DNA of 64,000 nt, taken from assembly GCF_014117325.1 (NCBI RefSeq), contig NZ_CP059732.1, positions 6,585,001-6,649,000 of the forward strand, in the 5' to 3' direction. Every line of letters begins with the position of its first letter. Position 1 is the stretch's first letter. The translations under genes were made by a program, and so were the position numbers. Source of the stretch: Spirosoma foliorum (GTDB taxonomy: Bacteria > Bacteroidota > Bacteroidia > Cytophagales > Spirosomataceae). The notes beneath the pieces were generated by a model, which ran no database searches, was not told where the DNA came from, and was given only the letters and a program-made list of their open reading frames with translations. This document shows positions 36,406 through 45,351 of this stretch, piece after piece.

Positions 36406-37440
36406 TCAATAACTATGTTCCTCCAGTTTCACCTTCCCGCGAAAGGTCCAGAACATAAATACGGTATAGGTAGCGACTAACGGCATCCCAATAGCGGCAA
36501 ACAACAGCATTGTCCGTAATGACCCATCCGACGAAGCAGCTTCGTAGATGCTGATACTTCCTTTCGGATCGATATTCGATAGCACTAAGTTTGGATACAG
36601 GCCCATTGCGAACAGGATCAACAATAAGGCCGTCGTGACGGATGAGGAGATGAAACCACGTCGATATTGCCGTTTTTCGATGCTCCGGCGGATGTTCAGG
36701 ACAATCAATACGGCAGCTATGCCCAGTGCAAAGAGTTCAGGATATGCCTTGAAAATAGCTGTCATGTGCGGCACGTAAATAAGCGTCGCCATCGATGTAG
36801 CCATAAAGCACAGGATAAAAAACTTGCTGGTATTATTGGCAATGATCGTCAGTTTGGCATACAACCGATCTTCGGTTTTCATAAGCAGATACATGGCTCC
36901 GTGCATCATAAACAGCGACAGTACGGTAACGGCAATCAGGATGGCGTAGGGGTTAAAAAAATCGCGTAGTCGCCCGACGAATTCATGATTGGCGTTGAGC
37001 GGGATACCCTGAATCAGATTCCCCAAAACCAGACCCAACAGGAGCGAAATAACCGTACTGGATACGCAGTAGCTGATATCCCACAGTTGATGCCACCATT
37101 TCATTTTCTCCTTACTCCGAAATTCAATCGAGATACCCCGAAAGATAATGGCCACCAGAAACAACATGAAGGGTAAATAAAACACCGACAAAATGGTGCC
37201 GTACACCAGCGGAAACGCGGCAAATAGTGAACCAGCCCCAATCACTAGCCAGACTTCGTTACCATCCCAAACTGGCCCAATGGCGTTGAGGGCAATCCGG
37301 CGACTCTGTTCTTTCCGAAAAAACAGATGCAACGCCCCGGCCCCCAAATCGAAGCCGTCTAAAATACCATACCCACTGATCAGCGCACCAATCAGCAAAA
37401 ACCACCACGTGGGAAGATCGATTCCGAGGACTGTATCCAT
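36406..37440 (-). CDS. cydB: Cytochrome bd ubiquinol oxidase subunit II
   Basis: The 344-residue protein has about nine membrane segments and the CydB signature: LISGYGILDGFDLGAGALHL near the N-terminus and GPVWDGNEVWLV at about 53-64. It pairs with CydA to oxidise quinol and reduce oxygen to water without pumping protons, giving high oxygen affinity. It lies 74 bp after cydA on the same strand, with an inverted repeat between the two. The start at 37440 is unambiguous. Confidence 0.93.
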   Translation of the reverse strand: MDTVLGIDLPTWWFLLIGALISGYGILDGFDLGAGALHLFFRKEQSRRIALNAIGPVWDGNEVWLVIGAGSLFAAFPLVYGTILSVFYLPFMLFLVAIIFRGISIEFRSKEKMKWWHQLWDISYCVSSTVISLLLGLVLGNLIQGIPLNANHEFVGRLRDFFNPYAILIAVTVLSLFMMHGAMYLLMKTEDRLYAKLTIIANNTSKFFILCFMATSMATLIYVPHMTAIFKAYPELFALGIAAVLIVLNIRRSIEKRQYRRGFISSSVTTALLLILFAMGLYPNLVLSNIDPKGSISIYEAASSDGSLRTMLLFAAIGMPLVATYTVFMFWTFRGKVKLEEHSY

Positions 37441-37450
37441 GATTGAATTT

Positions 37451-37521
37451 TGAATGATAGAATGATTGAGTGAATGAATAATGGCTTGCGTCAGCTATTC
37501 ACTCAATCATTCTATCATTCA
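37451..37521. repeat. Inverted repeat of 25-bp arms between cydA and cydB
   Basis: Arms at 37451-37475 and 37497-37521 are perfect complements with a 21-base spacer. The right arm overlaps the last codons of cydA. The arm sequence, rich in ATTCA and CTCA steps, resembles sequences encoding the signal peptide of 13206-14927. It may reduce cydB transcription relative to cydA, or be a spread repeat. Confidence 0.8.
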
Positions 37522-38897
37522 CTAATTAAAGATGAAAGCGATGGATTCATGCGGGAAGACGTTTCATCGTCCGAAATCACATCGGGGCCGTGCTGGATTT
37601 TCTTGTTGAGCAAATACAGAAACAAGACAAATAGCATCACGTAAATGAAGGTAAACATAATGAGCGATGCCAGAACGTGTTCGGCTTTGACGGCTTGCGA
37701 AAGAGCGTCAGATGTACGTAGCAAACCATACACCACCCACGGTTGGCGACCTACTTCGGCGGTGTACCAACCTACCTGATTACCGATTTGGGGCAACAAA
37801 ACCGAGAAGACAAAAACGCTCATCAGCCAGCGCGTTTGGAAGAGTTTTTTTCGGTAGAGTAGATATAACCCGAGGAGAGTTAACCCAATCAACAACATAC
37901 CAATGCTAATCATGAGGTGGTAGGTCTGAAACACGAAGTTGACCGCCGTTGGGCGATTTTCGGGTTTTATGCTGTTCAGACCAGGAATGGGCGCATTGAC
38001 ATCGTGATGAACCAGAAAGGACAAGCCGCCGGGAATTTTTAGGCCTGTGGTTTTCTGCTCCTTCGCGTTTACCCAACCTATCAGATACATATCGCCGGGT
38101 GCTGATTTCTCGAAGTGACCCTCCATGGCCGCGAGTTTCGCGGGTTGGTATTTCGTAACTACCTCCGCCGATTTACTACCCGTGAACAGTTGTCCCAGCG
38201 CTGATATGGCTGCCACCCAGAGCGCGATTCGGAAGGCGGCTTCGGCATGAACGAGGTACTTCTTTTTCAGGATATACCACGCACTTACGCTCAGTACCAA
38301 AAACGAACCAGCCAGCAAAGCGCCAATCAACACATGCGAGTAGCGCTCCACCGACGACGGGTTGAAGACCATCGCCCAGAAGTCGGTAACGATAGCGCGG
38401 GCCTGCATACCTGTTCCTTCAATCCGATAACCCGAAGGCGTTTGCTGCCACGAGTTTGCCACCACAATCCAGAGCGCGGAGAAAATAGAGCCGAGCGCCA
38501 CCAGGATGGTCGCCATGAAATGGACTCGTGGGCTTACCTTATTCCAACCAAACAGCAGGATACCCAAAAACGCCGATTCCAGCGCAAACGCAAAAATACC
38601 TTCGGCCGCCAGCGCCGAGCCGAAAATATCGCCAACATAACGGGAATAAGTGGCCCAGTTAGTACCAAACTCAAACTCCATCACAATGCCCGTAGCGACA
38701 CCGATACCAAAAATGAGCGCAAAAATACGGACCCAGAAACGGGTCAATTCTTCATAAACTTTGTCTTTTGTTTTCAGATACAGACCTTCCATAATCACCA
38801 GACAAACACCCAAGCCAATACTTAAGGGCGGGTAGATGTAATGAAACGCGATGGTAAAAGCGAACTGAATCCGGGAGAGTAACTCAACATTGTCCAT
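37515..38897 (-). CDS. cydA: Cytochrome bd ubiquinol oxidase subunit I
   Basis: The 460-residue protein has about nine membrane segments. His 19 in IAFHYIYPPLS is a haem ligand, and RIFALIFGIGVATGIVMEFEFG and a later QTYHLMISIGM follow the family. The quinol loop is short (around GWVNAKEQKTTGLK), as in the CydA of many Bacteroidota and Gram-positives. It forms the oxidase with CydB, encoded downstream. Confidence 0.94.
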   Translation of the reverse strand: MDNVELLSRIQFAFTIAFHYIYPPLSIGLGVCLVIMEGLYLKTKDKVYEELTRFWVRIFALIFGIGVATGIVMEFEFGTNWATYSRYVGDIFGSALAAEGIFAFALESAFLGILLFGWNKVSPRVHFMATILVALGSIFSALWIVVANSWQQTPSGYRIEGTGMQARAIVTDFWAMVFNPSSVERYSHVLIGALLAGSFLVLSVSAWYILKKKYLVHAEAAFRIALWVAAISALGQLFTGSKSAEVVTKYQPAKLAAMEGHFEKSAPGDMYLIGWVNAKEQKTTGLKIPGGLSFLVHHDVNAPIPGLNSIKPENRPTAVNFVFQTYHLMISIGMLLIGLTLLGLYLLYRKKLFQTRWLMSVFVFSVLLPQIGNQVGWYTAEVGRQPWVVYGLLRTSDALSQAVKAEHVLASLIMFTFIYVMLFVLFLYLLNKKIQHGPDVISDDETSSRMNPSLSSLISE

Positions 38898-39115
38898 AAC
38901 CAGCGAGATAGTGGGGACAGGTCGCCGAGATCGCAGACAGGCAGTGCGATAAGGGGGCGAACTAGGCGAGAAAACTATCGCCCGAAAGGTACGACGGGAT
39001 GCCTATAAGGCGGATGGCATTTCACTAGTTTTTAGCGAAAAATTACTACTGGTTTAGCTACCGATACCTGATAAAGAATTACATTCAATAAATTGACGGA
39101 TCAATCCAATTTCCT

Positions 39116-41158
39116 GTGCAGTCCATTGGCCCTCCTACCGTTTCGCGACAATTCCGGAATTACGTCATCGCGTTTTACCAAACCCAGCGAAAGGCATTTC
39201 TGATCATCGTTACGTTGCTTATTTCGTTGTATGTGCTCACCGTACCCGATCAGGCCGATGACATGATCAATGCCGTAATCGACGACGGCATTTTTAGTCG
39301 ACTTTTCCAGTCCATTTTGCTAAGTACCTTCATCTGGAGCTGGATGGTCTATGGTTGCACGCGCATGATCTTACATATTTCGCCCGTTGGCTTACGGCTA
39401 AATAGTGAGTGTGATTTACTGCTCCGATGGCTTCCCAAGCTCGGCGGTATGATTCCGGCCTTCATTCTGGCTTATGCCTTCTGGAAACCCGATCACTGGC
39501 AATCATACCTGTTGATTCTCGAAAGCTACCTGATGCTGATCGTCTTTCTATCCATCGAGCATTATGTGCCGGTTTTTGCCCTTCCTGCACGTTGGAAATT
39601 TTCGGAACGCTACACCAATTTCACACAGGATATACGAGCACTTTGGCGAAATCCACTTGGCCGGGTTGTCACAACGGGTGGGCTTGCGTTAAGCATAAGC
39701 CTGATTGTTCTGTTCAGTTTACCCGTTAATTGGGGCATTGCTCAACGTTTCCGCCCAACGGCCATTATCATTTTTGGCATTACTCTGTACACATTTATCG
39801 GTAGCCTCATCATTTATTTCAACGATTACCGCTATCGGCCATTGATGCTAATTGTACTGGTTTACTTAATTATCATCAGCACTTTTAACGACAATACTAC
39901 CGTCAGACAGGCCACGAAGTCATCCGTCATGCCCGTAACGCAACGCCCCACAATCCAGGCGCATTTTGCCCAATGGATTGCCGCCCGCCGACAGGAAGAA
40001 GGAGATACGATTCCATTGGTACTGGTAGCCGCCGAAGGAGGAGGTATTCGAGCACTGAACTGGACTGCGGAAGCGCTTATTCGGCTCGACTCTATTATTC
40101 CGGGATTTAGCCGACATGTGTACGCACTCAGTGGGGTATCGGGCGGGGGTGTTGGAACGGTATTTTACACAGCTTTTCTTCGCGATGTAGCCGAAACAGA
40201 ACGTACAGGCCGATTCGAGCAATTCAGAAACGTCATCCGTGACGATTATTTATCGGCGGTATCAGCAGCATTGTTATTTCCTGAGTCAATTCAACGGTTT
40301 GTGCCAACGCCTTTACCAACCCTTGAGCGGGCAAAATGGCTCGAAGATTCCTGGGCGGACTCCTACGCCGATAATATTGGATTGCACACCCTCGATTCGT
40401 CGCTGACTCAGTTGTACCAAACCCCAACGGGCTATAATTACGACCTGCCTTCCCTCCTGCTCAATGGCACACTGGCCGAATCGGGTCAGAAAATCGTCAC
40501 GTCAAACCTGCAACTCGATCCCGGTTATTTTAAAAATGTAGTCTCTACGCTGGACGTATTGGGCACCGATGTCCCGCTGAAAACAGCCGCATCGTTGTGT
40601 AGCCGATTTCCAATCGTGACCAACGGCGGTTTGATTCAGAAAGACACGCTCCTCGGGAATGGCCGAAAAAGACGATATGGCGGGCACGTCGTCGATGGTG
40701 GTTACTTCGACAATTCGGGGGTTGAAACCTGCATCCAGCTTCTAAATAACCTCGTCCCGCTTATTCGGCAGCTCGATACAGCCCAGCGCGTCACCGTCAT
40801 TCCGTATATCCTCTTCATTCAGAATAGCCACACCATTGGCAAGCTCCCTCAAAAGCGATCCATCGTACAGGCAATTCAGATACCTCTGTTAGGATTTTTC
40901 AATGCCTGGGACAACGGCTCTACCACCCGCGACAATATGTTCAGCTCATTTATGAACCGCTTCGACAACCCCAAAACGAATTACCTAACACTGCGCCTTG
41001 CCTACAACGACAAGTATCCGCTGGGCTGGTTTCTGTCCGACAGTGCCGCCCGAAGCCTGAGCCAACAGGCCAAAGATTCAATTAGTTTAACGAATAAAGA
41101 GTTAGCAAAGCTGAAAGGCGCTTTCCGACAAATGAAGGTGAAGCGGGTAGCCAATTAA
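39116..41158 (+). CDS. Membrane-anchored patatin-like phospholipase
   Basis: From GTG 39116 the protein has 680 residues. Residues about 20-270 hold several membrane segments; residues about 295-650 are a patatin-like domain with AEGGGIRALNWTA (oxyanion Gly-rich loop), ALSGVSGGGVG (GxSxG nucleophile) and HVVDGGYFDNSG (catalytic Asp, DGG). It probably hydrolyses acyl chains of membrane lipids. The large membrane N-terminus is uncommon, and no phage-defence partner is seen nearby. The ModE-like gene follows after 45 bp. Confidence 0.82.
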   Translation: MQSIGPPTVSRQFRNYVIAFYQTQRKAFLIIVTLLISLYVLTVPDQADDMINAVIDDGIFSRLFQSILLSTFIWSWMVYGCTRMILHISPVGLRLNSECDLLLRWLPKLGGMIPAFILAYAFWKPDHWQSYLLILESYLMLIVFLSIEHYVPVFALPARWKFSERYTNFTQDIRALWRNPLGRVVTTGGLALSISLIVLFSLPVNWGIAQRFRPTAIIIFGITLYTFIGSLIIYFNDYRYRPLMLIVLVYLIIISTFNDNTTVRQATKSSVMPVTQRPTIQAHFAQWIAARRQEEGDTIPLVLVAAEGGGIRALNWTAEALIRLDSIIPGFSRHVYALSGVSGGGVGTVFYTAFLRDVAETERTGRFEQFRNVIRDDYLSAVSAALLFPESIQRFVPTPLPTLERAKWLEDSWADSYADNIGLHTLDSSLTQLYQTPTGYNYDLPSLLLNGTLAESGQKIVTSNLQLDPGYFKNVVSTLDVLGTDVPLKTAASLCSRFPIVTNGGLIQKDTLLGNGRKRRYGGHVVDGGYFDNSGVETCIQLLNNLVPLIRQLDTAQRVTVIPYILFIQNSHTIGKLPQKRSIVQAIQIPLLGFFNAWDNGSTTRDNMFSSFMNRFDNPKTNYLTLRLAYNDKYPLGWFLSDSAARSLSQQAKDSISLTNKELAKLKGAFRQMKVKRVAN

Positions 41159-41203
41159 TTTATCGTTGTACTTTAGCCGCCAGAACCAATTTCTGCATTC
41201 GGC

Positions 41204-41548
41204 ATGAACCTTCGCATCAACGGCCGCATCTGGCTCGAAACCCTCTCCAACGATTCTGCCGAACGGTTTATGGGCATTGGTCGGCTGGAATTACTTGGGC
41301 ACATTCAGCAAACGGGCTCTATCAATCAGGCGGCCAAGGCCATGAACATGTCGTATAAACGGGCCTGGGAAATGGTACATTCCATGAATACACAAGCCGA
41401 TTCACCTCTTGTTACTACACAAACTGGGGGCGAAAAGGGCGGAGGAACCATCGTGACCAAAGAAGGCGAGAAATACCTCACCTATTACCAGAGCTTGCAG
41501 GAGCGATTCCAGAAATTCCTGACTGACGAATTGGCAAAACTCCCCTAG
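41204..41548 (+). CDS. ModE-like winged-helix transcriptional regulator
   Basis: The 114-residue protein is a single winged HTH of the LysR/ModE N-terminal kind: GRLELLGHIQQTGSINQAAKAM, MSYKRAWEMVHSMN, then a wing with GGEKGGGTIVTKEG. The molybdate-binding TOBE domains of full ModE are missing, which is common for this short Bacteroidota form. It probably regulates molybdate or an unrelated pathway; no mod genes are nearby in the window. Confidence 0.85.
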   Translation: MNLRINGRIWLETLSNDSAERFMGIGRLELLGHIQQTGSINQAAKAMNMSYKRAWEMVHSMNTQADSPLVTTQTGGEKGGGTIVTKEGEKYLTYYQSLQERFQKFLTDELAKLP

Positions 41549-41564
41549 TCGCCAACTGGCTGAT

Positions 41565-42701
41565 TTATTTCTTTTTCGCGCTCAACTGCTCTAAAACCGC
41601 TGCGATTTGCTGGTCGTAGAGTCCAATCTGTTTGTCGTAAATATGGGTTGTATCCGCCAGTGAACGTTGCAGAAGGTTAAAGCTTTTCAATCGTAACATA
41701 GTGTACTGGCGTAGCAATTTCGTATGCTGATGGTACCCATCCGGCAAGTCAAGTTTATCAGCCTCATCGAGCAGGTTAATAGCTTCCTCCCAGGCCACAA
41801 CTCCCTGATCGTTTATTGCCTTAGCTACCCCAGCCGCTGGGGTAGTTTTCGGTAGCTGAAAAACACTCATCGCCTGACCATTAAGCTTGTTAAACCGCCC
41901 CATCAGTCGATCAAAATCAGCCAGTGGGTTCGATTTATACGTATAGACCAATACAGCCAGCACTATCGCCAACACCGGTGGAACAATCATTGGCAAAAGG
42001 GCTCGGTTTGCCGGTTGATTGGAGCGCAGCACAAACAGATAATAGGCGTACCCCGTAAACAGCCCCGCCAGTAATCCGCCGATATGGGCTGCATTGTCGA
42101 TGTGTGCCTGCATCCCCACGAATAAATTGAACCCGACAAAAATCAGAATACTCTGAAGCAACGCCTTACGCACGGTGGCCTCGAGCCAGTTAGTCGTCAG
42201 GAGGGCCAGAAATACGCCGTACATGCCAAAAATAGCCCCCGACGCGCCTGCTCCATTAACAACATCATGCCACCAAACGCTAACAACGCTACCCATCAAG
42301 CCTGCGGTAAGGTACGCTATTGTAAACTGACGGCTACCTAGCAATGGCTCCAGAATAGGCCCAATCTGCATCAGTGCATACATGTTGAACACTAAATGGA
42401 TGATCCCAATATGCAGAAAGCAACAAGTCAGCAATCGCCACGGTTGCCCACCGGTTGTTAAGGGCGAATAATTAGCTCCCCATTTAACTAAGTCTTCACC
42501 ACTCGGTTCCAGGGCATTTACCCCACTGATAACCATAAGCAGGAATACGCCTACATTCAACCAGATAAGTATAGGCGTTATTAAATATCCTCCGCGGGGT
42601 TTGAGCAGTTCTAACGGATTAGACTGCTGGGCTCTTGGTGGCCTTGACTCAGAGTTGGGCGTATAGTGAGGCTCATGCGCATCAGGATTTTCTGAATTCA
42701 T
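41565..42701 (-). CDS. Rhomboid-family intramembrane serine protease
   Basis: The 378-residue protein has six likely membrane segments (residues about 40-240) with the nucleophile motif GASGAIFG and the His in DNAAHIGGLLAG, plus HLVFNMYALMQIGP at the loop 1 helix. A Pro-rich N-terminal tail of about 40 residues and a C-terminal soluble part of about 120 residues flank it. It cuts membrane-spanning proteins. It converges with the ModE-like gene, with 16 bp between their ends. Confidence 0.9.
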   Translation of the reverse strand: MNSENPDAHEPHYTPNSESRPPRAQQSNPLELLKPRGGYLITPILIWLNVGVFLLMVISGVNALEPSGEDLVKWGANYSPLTTGGQPWRLLTCCFLHIGIIHLVFNMYALMQIGPILEPLLGSRQFTIAYLTAGLMGSVVSVWWHDVVNGAGASGAIFGMYGVFLALLTTNWLEATVRKALLQSILIFVGFNLFVGMQAHIDNAAHIGGLLAGLFTGYAYYLFVLRSNQPANRALLPMIVPPVLAIVLAVLVYTYKSNPLADFDRLMGRFNKLNGQAMSVFQLPKTTPAAGVAKAINDQGVVAWEEAINLLDEADKLDLPDGYHQHTKLLRQYTMLRLKSFNLLQRSLADTTHIYDKQIGLYDQQIAAVLEQLSAKKK

Positions 42702-42791
42702 AATCGAACGGGTGGCTTTAGATTAAAAAGGCGGTGGCACGATAATAACGATCGAAGGTGAAAAATACCTTATAAGCACACCTTTTCTACA

Positions 42792-43787
42792 TCAAAGCTC
42801 AGTGGTATTTTCCAAAAATGAATGGAGTTTAGCTTGCAACAACTGTTTATCGGGCAATTTAGTCTGATATTCAGCCACTAATGTTGGCGATAAACTGCGG
42901 CTCAGTGCATACTCTACTACTTCCGAATCTCGCTCCTTACAAAGTAAAATGCCAATACTTGGATTTTCATGAGCTTTCCGCACATCGCGATCAAGAGCCT
43001 CTAAGTAAAAATTTATCTGACCGATATAATCTGGTTTAAATTCCCCCATCTTTAACTCGATAGCGATCAGACAGCAGAGATCTCGATGAAAGAACAGTAA
43101 ATCAACGTAGAAGTCACTCATTCCTACCTGCAATCGAAATTCTTCGCCTACAAATAAAAAATCCCGACCTAGTTCCATGACAAACTGCTTCATCTGTTTG
43201 ATGAGTCCTTTTTGTACATCGCGTTCATAAACTGGCTCATCCGGCACATTTAGAAACTCCAGTATATAACTGTCTCGAAAAATTCCTGACACATCTTGCG
43301 GCAAAGCCCGAACGGCTGACGGTAATGTTTTATTGGCCAACATCGTTCGTTCATACAACCCGCTTTTAATCTGCCGTTCAAGTTCTCGAAAAGTATAGCC
43401 CTCTTTGATAGTTGCCTGCATATAAAAAAGGCGCTCCTTTTTATCTCTTGAATTAGACATAATAGCCAAATGATGGCTCCATGGAATTTGTGTCAACACT
43501 GTTGACACAAATTCATCATGTTTATAAGCTTCATAGAATTGCCTCATCCGGTATAGGTTCCGACGATCAAAGCCACGTAATGTTGGCTCTTTCTTACGAA
43601 GATGGTTGGCCAACTCCTGAACAGTCGCATCGCCCCATTCCGCCTGAGCAATCTTATCACTCACATACTGCCCAATGCGCCAGTACAAATCAACTAATTC
43701 GGCATTTACAGCCCGGAGTGCCCTTTGTTGGGCCTGCCGGATTAGGTCAAGAACACTATCAAATTGTTCGACAAAGGTTACGGACAT
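42792..43787 (-). CDS. YhcG/DUF1016-family PD-(D/E)xK nuclease
   Basis: The 331-residue protein has the YhcG N-terminal domain (about 10-150: VDLYWRIGQYVSDKI, RGFDRRNLYRMRQFYEAY) and a C-terminal PD-(D/E)xK nuclease domain (about 185-320) with DFYVDLLFFHR and CLIAIELKMGEFKPDYIGQ. These match the catalytic Asp and E-x-K. The family is linked to nuclease activity and often lies near restriction systems, but none is seen here. It stands alone. Confidence 0.88.
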   Translation of the reverse strand: MSVTFVEQFDSVLDLIRQAQQRALRAVNAELVDLYWRIGQYVSDKIAQAEWGDATVQELANHLRKKEPTLRGFDRRNLYRMRQFYEAYKHDEFVSTVLTQIPWSHHLAIMSNSRDKKERLFYMQATIKEGYTFRELERQIKSGLYERTMLANKTLPSAVRALPQDVSGIFRDSYILEFLNVPDEPVYERDVQKGLIKQMKQFVMELGRDFLFVGEEFRLQVGMSDFYVDLLFFHRDLCCLIAIELKMGEFKPDYIGQINFYLEALDRDVRKAHENPSIGILLCKERDSEVVEYALSRSLSPTLVAEYQTKLPDKQLLQAKLHSFLENTTEL

Positions 43788-43807
43788 AGATGTATAAGCA
43801 GGGGAAT

Positions 43808-43844
43808 AAAAAACCCGCGCCGAAATAAACGATTTCAGCGCGGG
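43808..43844 (-). terminator. Rho-independent terminator after sugar dehydrogenase-like gene
   Basis: CCCGCGCCGAAAT at 43814 pairs with ATTTCAGCGCGGG (one mismatch), followed on the minus strand by six T. It lies 25 bp past the stop of 43870-45213. Confidence 0.85.
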
Positions 43845-43869
43845 CCAAACAAGAATTTATATCTATTAT

Positions 43870-45213
43870 TTATTTTTTAGTATACTTAACCTTCCAAACT
43901 TTCCCTTTCACAGAATCACTAATGTACAGGGCGCCATCAGGACCTTGCGCCAGTCCTACAGGTCGGGCTACCGCATCGCCGGGGCTAGCCAAATCGAGTT
44001 TTCCGGCATTCACGTCAGTACCCGGTTTGCCAAGTTCGGGAACACCCGCAAAGTTTTCGGCAAATACTTCGTACTTACCCGACGGACGACCATCTTTTCC
44101 GAACGGAATGAAGGCCACAAAATAACCACCCTGTTTCAGGGGAGCCCGGTTCCAGGAGCCGTGAAAACACACGAAGGCACCGTTTTTGTAACGAGCAGGG
44201 AAGCTATTGCCGGTATAAAACAACAAATCATTAGGTGCCCAGTGTCCTGGAAACGCCATAATGGGTTTGTCTTTTCCAGCGCAACGGTCTTCTTTGGTGC
44301 CATCGCCACCATATTCAGGAGCCAGGAATTTCTTATTCTTGTAATGGTCGTTGTAACAATAGGGCCAACCAAAATCCGACCCTTCTTTTACCATCAGAAA
44401 TTCTTCGGAAGGCAATTCGGCACTTACTTCATCGGTAAATACACCGCCCCAGTTATTCAGGTTATCCCGGCCATGTTGCAGGGCATACAGCGTATTGGTG
44501 GCCGTGTTCCAGTCGAGGGCAACGGCGTTACGAATACCCGTTGCGTAGCGTTTGCCATCGGACTTGTGCTGGTTGAGTTTGTTCGCATCGAACTGCCAGA
44601 TGCCACCGTACTCTTCCAGAATGGGGCAAGGGTCCATTCCTTTCGAACCTTTCTGCCGATCTTTCTCCTGACAGGCATTCGATGGGGCACCGAAATTCAC
44701 AAACAGTTTTCCATCCGGCGAAATAGCCAGTGATTTACTCGCATGCTGGCGCTGGAGGGTTAGCCCCACAATGATCGGTTCGGCGGGTGTGGTTTCCAGA
44801 ACCTTCCCGTCGGTCAGTTTATAGCGGTAAACCGACGTATCTGAAGAAGCATAGAGATAGTTGTTGTAAATCCCCATTCCAGTGCCGGTATTGGTACCAA
44901 ACATAACGGTCTGGTCGGATTTCCCGTCGCCATTACTGTCCATCAACTCAACAATACCTTTGCCCTCATTGAGTTTTTCCAGTTTAACGAAAACCGTACC
45001 CGCTTTATCCACAGCCATGTGCCGTGCTTTTCCGAGATTATCGGCAAAAACCGTTGCCTGAAAGCCGCTTGCTACTTTAATAGCTCCGTTATCGGGAGGG
45101 CTTACAGACTGGACATGCGTGATAGCTGTTGACGAAGGCCGTGATTTGATCGGTTTCTTTGGGCCTGCAACGACTGAGGTTACAGCCGTCAATAAAAGCA
45201 GAGCTGCTTTCAT
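43870..45213 (-). CDS. PQQ-dependent sugar (sorbosone) dehydrogenase-like protein, exported
   Basis: From ATG 45213 the protein has 447 residues with a signal peptide (ending SVVAG). It shows the glucose/sorbosone dehydrogenase beta-propeller: GFQATVFADNLGKARHMAVD, YATGIRNAVALDWN, LQHGRDNLN, WPYCYND and VGLAQGPDGALYISD at the C-terminus. Catalytic His are expected in the LQHGRD region. A frame to 45282 is longer but starts before the signal peptide. It diverges from the PA14 gene at 45352. The exact substrate is not known. Confidence 0.85.
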   Translation of the reverse strand: MKAALLLLTAVTSVVAGPKKPIKSRPSSTAITHVQSVSPPDNGAIKVASGFQATVFADNLGKARHMAVDKAGTVFVKLEKLNEGKGIVELMDSNGDGKSDQTVMFGTNTGTGMGIYNNYLYASSDTSVYRYKLTDGKVLETTPAEPIIVGLTLQRQHASKSLAISPDGKLFVNFGAPSNACQEKDRQKGSKGMDPCPILEEYGGIWQFDANKLNQHKSDGKRYATGIRNAVALDWNTATNTLYALQHGRDNLNNWGGVFTDEVSAELPSEEFLMVKEGSDFGWPYCYNDHYKNKKFLAPEYGGDGTKEDRCAGKDKPIMAFPGHWAPNDLLFYTGNSFPARYKNGAFVCFHGSWNRAPLKQGGYFVAFIPFGKDGRPSGKYEVFAENFAGVPELGKPGTDVNAGKLDLASPGDAVARPVGLAQGPDGALYISDSVKGKVWKVKYTKK

Positions 45214-45351
45214 AATGAATAGGATTGGGTTTGCAGTATGCCTACCTAAACGGGCGATTTTCACTAAAAGTTTTTTAATCAAATCCGCAAACCGTTCTAT
45301 TTCGGTAATTTTGGGAAGTATCTATATGACCCGGCTATTTTTCCCAGGCAA

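Noticed and set aside
39116..41158. CBASS or retron-type defence effector (patatin)
   Set aside because: No nucleotide cyclase, reverse transcriptase or sensor gene lies next to the patatin-like gene, and it has membrane segments unlike the soluble effectors.
43481..43789. Plus-strand frame opposite the YhcG-like gene
   Set aside because: It is a shadow of the well-supported minus-strand nuclease gene.
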